Shown in pieces: positions 58,828-64,000 of a DNA stretch of 64,000 bases. This DNA is from Ferrovum sp. Its GTDB lineage: Bacteria > Pseudomonadota > Gammaproteobacteria > Burkholderiales > Ferrovaceae. The notes below the pieces were generated by a model. That model made no database searches. It was not told where the DNA came from and was given only the letters and a program-made list of their open reading frames with translations. The stretch covers positions 1 to 64,000 of the forward strand of contig JAAGNR010000066.1 of the NCBI GenBank assembly GCA_010435995.1. Direction: 5' to 3'. Position numbers and translations under genes: made by a program. Numbering within the stretch: the first letter of the stretch is position 1; each line of letters opens with the position of its first letter.

Positions 58828-60546
58828 TCAAACAACCGGATGCTGAGGCGGTGATGATGCACTGTCGATAACGGACAGCGCCTGATGCAACGTTGAGAAA
58901 ATATGTTCCGCTCCGATCACGGCGGTAATACCGTGCCGATCCAGATCGGAACGCAAGAACGCATTGACTCGCGCAAAGAGTACATTGATTCCGGAATTCG
59001 CCAAGTCCTCGCATAACTCACTGACGGAACGGGCTGCGGAATAGTCCATATCCGTGATGGCTCCTGCCTCGATCACCAGCCAGCGCACCGGATGAGGCGC
59101 TTGGTTCAGCAAAAGCCGCACTTCATCAACAAAAAAATGATCGTTAGCATAAAACAGGTCCGCATCAAAACGATAGACGACCAACCCTGGAGCGGTCTCG
59201 ACCCCAGGTTTTGCTTCAATCGATTGCCATTGTCCAGTTTCATTCTTGGTCATCACCATGGTGTGAGGTTGATAGCTATGGCGCACATGCCGTAACAGCG
59301 ATAAAACAATGGCCAGCAAAATCCCGTCCTCGACACCAATCAATACCACCATGGCAGCAGTCACCAGCGCCAAGATGAATTCCCCCGGACTTTCGCGTCG
59401 TATGGTGTCAAGACTCTTAACATTGATCAACCCAAGGGCAATAGTAAAAACCAGACTGCTCAACACACAATGGGGCAAATATTGCAATGCACTACTCAAA
59501 AATAGTAATACGCCCATAACCACTGCGGCAAAAATCAGCTGAGAAACTTGGCTGCGCGCACCGGCCATATCCGCCATGGCCGTTTGAGTCGGACTCCCGT
59601 TCACGACAAATGCTCCTGTCAAACCTGCAGCAGCGTTGGCCACCGCCAATCCGAGAATGTCTGAGTTTTCATCGAACGTTTCATGATAACGCTGAGCATA
59701 GGCACGACTGGTGGCCGCACTTTGCGCCAATATCATCACCACACAAGATGCTGCAACAGGGACGAGATCCAGAGCTTCCTGCCACCCGACTTGAGGCCAA
59801 CCAAAGGAGGGGAGCCCCCCCAAAACGGGCCCCAGAACGGCGATGCCATGACTCGAGAAATGCAGAAAATAACTCGCCGCCACACCCCCCACTACCAAAA
59901 AAAATGGCATAGGAAATCGGGGCCAAAAGTGTTTAGCGCAGAGAATCCCCGTCACCACCATCAATGAAATCGACAGGGTAGGAATATGGATCTGCGGCAG
60001 GTGAGAGATGAGATGGAGGAATTGATATACGGTGCGTGATGAACCGAATGCCATCCCCGTCATGTCGCCCGTCATGGCCACTGCAACCTGGACTCCGACT
60101 CCCGCCAAAAATCCTACCAATACGGTGCGCGAAAGAAAATCCGCCAAAAAACCAAATTTAAAGATACGGGCAAGAAATAAAAAACCGGCAGTGACAATGG
60201 CCACCATCCCAGCAAGGGCAATATAGGCCGCGCTCGACGCAGGAGCAAGGGATGAGAGGCGAGTGGCCAGAATGGTGGCCGTGGCAGAATCGGCCGCCAC
60301 CACCAGATGACGGGAAGCCCCGAAAATGGCGAATACGACCACGGGCAGAAATACCGAATACAACCCCGTGACTGCCGGCATTCCGGCAATACGCGCGTAA
60401 CCCAGCACCTGAGGGATATTCATCGATGCCAGGATCACACCCGCCACAGAATCACGCCACACAGTCCCGCGACTGAACGGTAGAATTCCCGAGAACAAAT
60501 GAATTCGCGTGAGCAACAGCCAGGATTTTATTTTACCCATCAACAT
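58828..60546 (-). CDS. SulP-family anion permease with STAS domain
   Basis: The product is 572 residues. About 12-14 membrane helices start near residue 30 (DSVAGVILASMNIPQVLGYARIAGMPAVTGLYSVFLP, the family signature). A C-terminal STAS domain (about 435-555) includes LVIEAGAITDMDYSAARSV and NVLFARVNAFLRSDLDRHGI. SulP proteins import sulfate or exchange bicarbonate, chloride or other anions in the inner membrane. No carbonic anhydrase is fused or adjacent. The ORF start is GTG 60558; ATG 60546 with CAGGCG upstream is preferred, and ATG 60540 is also possible. The 125-bp gap upstream holds a CCCTTT/AAAGGG stem (about 60565-60582) but no other gene. Confidence 0.9.
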   Translation of the reverse strand: MLMGKIKSWLLLTRIHLFSGILPFSRGTVWRDSVAGVILASMNIPQVLGYARIAGMPAVTGLYSVFLPVVVFAIFGASRHLVVAADSATATILATRLSSLAPASSAAYIALAGMVAIVTAGFLFLARIFKFGFLADFLSRTVLVGFLAGVGVQVAVAMTGDMTGMAFGSSRTVYQFLHLISHLPQIHIPTLSISLMVVTGILCAKHFWPRFPMPFFLVVGGVAASYFLHFSSHGIAVLGPVLGGLPSFGWPQVGWQEALDLVPVAASCVVMILAQSAATSRAYAQRYHETFDENSDILGLAVANAAAGLTGAFVVNGSPTQTAMADMAGARSQVSQLIFAAVVMGVLLFLSSALQYLPHCVLSSLVFTIALGLINVKSLDTIRRESPGEFILALVTAAMVVLIGVEDGILLAIVLSLLRHVRHSYQPHTMVMTKNETGQWQSIEAKPGVETAPGLVVYRFDADLFYANDHFFVDEVRLLLNQAPHPVRWLVIEAGAITDMDYSAARSVSELCEDLANSGINVLFARVNAFLRSDLDRHGITAVIGAEHIFSTLHQALSVIDSASSPPQHPVV

Positions 60547-60671
60547 GGTCGCCTGCACAGAACATTCCCTTTTTCAAGAAAGGGTAACATGAATTTCCTC
60601 TACCTTTGTGGTATTGCAGATACACCTATCGATACACTGAGCCAGCGAATTGGCAAAGACGGTTGAAATGT

Positions 60672-62120
60672 TTAAAGTTTAGAATGCTGACTGGTATTAG
60701 CGACCAAAGGGGATCCGCCCAATGCCACGAATAGTCGAACAACATCCAAATAGCGCTGCAACTGTGCTTCTTCACATTTGAATTGCGCCTGGATCAGGGA
60801 TCGATGTGCTGTTTCCACTTCCAATCTGGAGGAATTTCCCGCGTTTTGACTTTGGCGGGTCAGGTCCAGGGAAGACTGGGCGATCTGTAGCATCAAGGTC
60901 GTGATCTTGAGCGTATCCTCGTCATTGGCCAAAGCCGTCAATGCATCGGCCACTTGGCTGAAGGCATGTACGACAGTTTGACGATATTCGGCGAGAGAGG
61001 CTTGATACCCATGAATCGCTTCCTGCTTTTCAGCGGCGAGTGTTCCGCCATCGAACAACGGCATGGATATTCCCCCAAGCAGCGCCCAGGCATTACCGGC
61101 ACCCAGGAATAGGTTTGAGGGGGTCAAGGCTTCCTGTAACATATTAGCCGTTAGGGTCAAGGCAGGATATTGATTGGCCATCGCCACACCCAAGGATGCG
61201 CTGGCGGCTTGCAAACCAGACTCGGCCGCCAGGATATCCGGCCGGCCATGAACCAGTGTCGTAGGCAAAGCCACCGGTAATAATGGGGGCAGAGTCAATT
61301 CCTCAAAACGTAACGTAGTAAGACTCCAGTCTGCCGGCGCTTTGCCCAATAACACCGAAAGCATGTGCAAATTCAAACTGGATTGCTGCTTGAGGGGGGG
61401 AATGAGCTGGCGATCCTGCGCCAAGCTTGCCTGAGCATTCAGAATATCGCTTTGAGTAGCCGCCCCGACGAGGACTGCCGATTGAATCATGTCCAAGTTT
61501 TTTTCATCGGACTCCACCAGTCCCTGGACCGTGACCAACTCGGACTTCACTGCGGCAAGTTGAATCGCCTGCGACACCACATTTCCAGTCAATTCCACAT
61601 ATAAAGCATCGAGCTCGTGTTTTTGATAAGCAGCCAACGCCTGTTGACGCTCGATTTGGTGTTTTCCCCCACCAAAAATGTCAGGGGTCCAACTCAGGGA
61701 AGGGCCCACTTCATAGTAGGTAAAAGGGGGAATCACGAAATTCGAGGGACCGAATAACGCCACGCCATACTTTTGTCGGCCTGCCAAGGCATTCAGCGAC
61801 ATCTGGGGCATCAGGCTTCCCTGCTGTGCATCAACCGCGGCTTCAGCCTGAGACAGAGTTTCGCGCGCCGCTTTCAGATCATAATTATCTCCAACGGCAT
61901 GCTGAATTAAGTTATTCAATGCCACCGAAGAAAATATGGTCCACCACTCCGCGTCCATAGGTTTCCCCAAGGCAATATTGGACGCCGATTCGCGGGTTTC
62001 CTGGGGCGCAGTATAGTGATCCGCAGCACTCTGCGTGGGAGGGACGTAGTCCGGACCAACCGCACAGGCTGACAGTAACAGGGGCATCATAAGCTGCCAT
62101 GCACGGTTATAAAAAGTCAT
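60672..62120 (-). CDS. Outer-membrane efflux lipoprotein (OprM/NodT family)
   Basis: The product is 482 residues. A lipoprotein signal ends in LLLSAC (lipobox, Cys19), followed by AVGPDYVPPTQ, the classic start of NodT/OprM family factors. Two repeated helical/beta regions carry family segments such as LPTTLVHGRPDILAAESGLQAASASLGVAMANQYPALTLTAN. It forms the trimeric outer-membrane channel of a tripartite efflux pump. It begins 2 bp after the emrB-like stop, so it is the third gene of emrA-emrB-channel. Confidence 0.93.
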   Translation of the reverse strand: MTFYNRAWQLMMPLLLSACAVGPDYVPPTQSAADHYTAPQETRESASNIALGKPMDAEWWTIFSSVALNNLIQHAVGDNYDLKAARETLSQAEAAVDAQQGSLMPQMSLNALAGRQKYGVALFGPSNFVIPPFTYYEVGPSLSWTPDIFGGGKHQIERQQALAAYQKHELDALYVELTGNVVSQAIQLAAVKSELVTVQGLVESDEKNLDMIQSAVLVGAATQSDILNAQASLAQDRQLIPPLKQQSSLNLHMLSVLLGKAPADWSLTTLRFEELTLPPLLPVALPTTLVHGRPDILAAESGLQAASASLGVAMANQYPALTLTANMLQEALTPSNLFLGAGNAWALLGGISMPLFDGGTLAAEKQEAIHGYQASLAEYRQTVVHAFSQVADALTALANDEDTLKITTLMLQIAQSSLDLTRQSQNAGNSSRLEVETAHRSLIQAQFKCEEAQLQRYLDVVRLFVALGGSPLVANTSQHSKL

Positions 62121-62122
62121 GA

Positions 62123-63646
62123 TTAGTCCATGAGTGCGGGTTCTGGACCCTTGGACGATTTTGGGGCGGGGCGCAACAGCAGCAGCAACGGAATTACCGC
62201 AAGGGTCACGATCATCATCAGTTGGTAGTCGTCATTGTACGCAATCATGGTGGCTTGGTGGGTGATGACCCCATTGAGCACCAGAGGACTGGAGACGTGG
62301 AGCAAATTCATGGATGAAGACTCCATAAATGGGGAATGCTGGGGGTACGGCGTGATGTGCTGCACCAAAGTGGCGTGGTTGATTTGAGTATTCCGGGTAA
62401 GAAGCGTCTGAACGATGGAAATGCCAATGGCACTACCAATATTCCGCAACAGATTAAAAAATGCCGTGCCCTCATTTCTAAGACTGGAAGGCAAGGAACT
62501 GAACGCCACGGTAGACAAGGGAACATAGGATAATCCAATCCCAAACCCTTGTATCAGTCCGGTGTAGATGATGGGGTTTTTGTCCATCAATAGGTCAAAA
62601 TGCGTCATTTGCCACAGGGAAATGACGGTCATTCCCAATCCTACGGCCATAATCAGTCGAACATCATATTTTCCAATCAACCGCCCCACCAACATCATGG
62701 CCAGCATGGTTCCCATCCCCCTGGGTGCAGTGACAAAACCGGTCAGCATGACGGGATAATTCATTTCATTCTGAAGCATGGGCGGAACCAAGGCCAACGT
62801 CGCGAACAGCACCACCCCAATCATGAAAATAAAAATATTGGATGTCAGAAAGTTTCGATCTTTGAACAAGGCAACACTGAGAAAAGGACGCTCTGCCGTG
62901 AGCGTATGGATCCAGAACAGATAGAAAGCCATGCTGGCCATCAGCGCATAGCCGATGATTTCCCCAGAACCAAACCAATCTTTCAGTTGGCCCCTGTCGA
63001 GAAATAACTGAAGCGCACCGATGCCTATGCTCAAGGTAAGAAATCCGAAAATATCAAAGGCCCCAGGAATTTTTTTGGTATTCGGCATGAAGCTTGCCAA
63101 CCCCAAATAGGCCAAGATGCCAATGGGGACATTGATATAGAAGACCCAACGCCAACTGTAGTGATCTGTGAGCCACCCTCCCAATGCCGGGCCCAAAATG
63201 GGACCCATGGTGACGCCTACTCCCCAGATGGCCATGGCTCGGCCATGGTTTTCACGAGGGTTGATGTCGAACAGAACGGCCTGAGACAAAGGAACCAGAG
63301 CAGCGCCGGCAATGCCTTGTAGAAATCGAAACAAGACGATTTCCGGTAGGGTAGTAGCAAGTCCGCACAGTGCTGAAGTCACAGTAAACCCCATGACAGA
63401 CAGCAAAAAAACCGGTTTTCGACCAAACCGCTGAGCCAACCACCCCGTGAGGGGAATCATGATGGCGGCAGCCACAATGTAGGAAGTCAGAACCCAGGCA
63501 ATTTCATCCTGGGAAGCGGATAGCGTTCCCTGCATTTTTGGCAAGGCCACATTGGCAATGGTGGAGTCAAGAGCCTGCATGATAGTGGCGGCCATCACGG
63601 AAATGGAAATCAGACCCCGATTGAGGGGGGCTGCTTCAGTGGTCAT
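62123..63646 (-). CDS. emrB: DHA2-family (EmrB-type) MFS drug efflux permease
   Basis: The product is 507 residues with 14 predicted membrane helices. N-terminal ATIMQALDSTIANVALPKMQGTL is the DHA2 motif. Motif A is GWLAQRFGRKPVFLLSVMGF, and motif C is near WGVGVTMGPILGPALGGWL. It exports hydrophobic drugs or weak acids using the proton gradient together with EmrA and an outer-membrane factor. The start is taken as ATG 63646, overlapping the emrA-like stop by 11 nt with GGTGGA upstream; ATG 63655 is an alternative. Confidence 0.93.
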   Translation of the reverse strand: MTTEAAPLNRGLISISVMAATIMQALDSTIANVALPKMQGTLSASQDEIAWVLTSYIVAAAIMIPLTGWLAQRFGRKPVFLLSVMGFTVTSALCGLATTLPEIVLFRFLQGIAGAALVPLSQAVLFDINPRENHGRAMAIWGVGVTMGPILGPALGGWLTDHYSWRWVFYINVPIGILAYLGLASFMPNTKKIPGAFDIFGFLTLSIGIGALQLFLDRGQLKDWFGSGEIIGYALMASMAFYLFWIHTLTAERPFLSVALFKDRNFLTSNIFIFMIGVVLFATLALVPPMLQNEMNYPVMLTGFVTAPRGMGTMLAMMLVGRLIGKYDVRLIMAVGLGMTVISLWQMTHFDLLMDKNPIIYTGLIQGFGIGLSYVPLSTVAFSSLPSSLRNEGTAFFNLLRNIGSAIGISIVQTLLTRNTQINHATLVQHITPYPQHSPFMESSSMNLLHVSSPLVLNGVITHQATMIAYNDDYQLMMIVTLAVIPLLLLLRPAPKSSKGPEPALMD

Positions 63647-64000
63647 GACTGACATCCACCGTTACGGAAGCACTCAATCCAGACCGGAGCAAATGACTGG
63701 CATCGGCATCCTCGATCCGGATCCGGACTGGCAAACGTTGCACGACTTTAACCCAGTTGCCGGTGGCATTTTCGGGGGGCAACAGAGAGTAACTGGACCC
63801 TGTACCCGGGCTTAAACTTTGAACTCGACCATGAAATTTTTTCCCCGGATACGCATCGATTTCCACGCTACTGGGTTGCCCCGGATGCAAGCGAACCAAG
63901 TCGGTTTCCTTGACATTGGCTTCAACCCAAACATCTTGAGCAGATACCAAAGCAAATAGCGGAGCTCCTGGCGTGACATACTCTCCCGGTTGCAACAGCT
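63636..64000 (-). CDS. emrA: EmrA-type membrane fusion protein, 5' end off the right edge
   Basis: Only the C-terminal ~120 residues are in the window. They contain LLQPGEYVTPGAPLFALVSAQDVWVEANVKETDLVRLHPGQPSSVEIDAYPG, the second lipoyl half and beta-barrel region of HlyD/EmrA adaptors, then VVQRLPVRIRIED and the end SHDH. The ORF track starts it at an internal TTG at 63995; the frame is open to the window edge and the true start lies beyond 64000. It bridges EmrB and the outer-membrane channel in the periplasm and overlaps emrB. Confidence 0.92.
   Translation of the reverse strand, partial: LLQPGEYVTPGAPLFALVSAQDVWVEANVKETDLVRLHPGQPSSVEIDAYPGKKFHGRVQSLSPGTGSSYSLLPPENATGNWVKVVQRLPVRIRIEDADASHLLRSGLSASVTVDVSHDH

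Noticed and set aside
60565-60582. CCCTTT/AAAGGG stem before SulP as a terminator
   Set aside because: No T run follows on either strand and it stands upstream, not downstream, of the nearest minus-strand gene.

Overview
The window looks like chromosomal DNA of a Gram-negative proteobacterium, most likely a betaproteobacterium. The evidence is gene order: trxA-rho-rpmE, dcd-apbC next to metG, rimP-nusA-infB-rbfA-truB, recC-recB-recD, and a LexA/SulA pair with an E. coli-type SOS box. Dps, a Fur-controlled cupredoxin, a TSUP anion exporter, SulP, and histidine/methionine-rich periplasmic proteins would fit an iron- or sulfur-metabolising organism such as Ferrovum. That genus guess is inference only. 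No rRNA, tRNA, CRISPR array, IS element or prophage could be supported.

Layout. 1-2.4 kb (minus strand): stress and envelope genes, namely a Gly/His-rich secreted protein cut by the left edge, a Spy/CpxP-like protein, Dps, and a TPR protein with a glycine-rich tail. 2.4-5.4 kb: a membrane GGDEF-EAL protein and a TSUP exporter. 5.5-9.25 kb: the most unusual part, a tightly packed minus-strand operon of flhD-like, flhC-like, a protein resembling a MobH (TraI_2) relaxase without its metal-binding residues, a TraD-type coupling ATPase with intact Walker motifs, and a small membrane protein. It recalls the SetCD-regulated transfer genes of SXT-like ICEs but sits between housekeeping genes. 9.4-17 kb: dcd, apbC, and divergently metG-tadA-dnaE. 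16.9-20.1 kb: zwf-pgl and an HDOD protein. 20.4-29.3 kb: recCBD. 29.4-33.7 kb: fdxA, then divergently trxA, rho, rpmE and a GT83 membrane glycosyltransferase. 33.7-41.2 kb: hrpA, a PBP7-type peptidase, and lutABC.

41.2-50.8 kb (minus strand): an ATM1-type ABC exporter, then the translation operon rimP-nusA-infB-rbfA-truB, preceded by pepA and its terminator. 50.9-55.7 kb (plus strand): thyA, a NarL-type response regulator with a 7TM-DISM-like histidine kinase, and a two-gene operon (periplasmic cupredoxin plus predicted outer-membrane barrel) behind a near-perfect Fur box. 55.7-57.9 kb (minus strand): lexA, a SulA-like gene and an ArsB/SLC13-like permease, tightly coupled behind a LexA box. 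58-64 kb: a DODA-type dioxygenase, a SulP permease, and an EmrAB/OprM-type tripartite efflux operon cut by the right edge.

The SOS operon (lexA-sulA-permease) and recBCD supply DNA-damage responses; Dps, the Fur operon and FdxA supply iron and redox functions; the central stretches are conserved translation, replication and carbon-metabolism genes. Start sites were often moved inward from the ORF track to codons with a visible Shine-Dalgarno sequence or a stop/start overlap.
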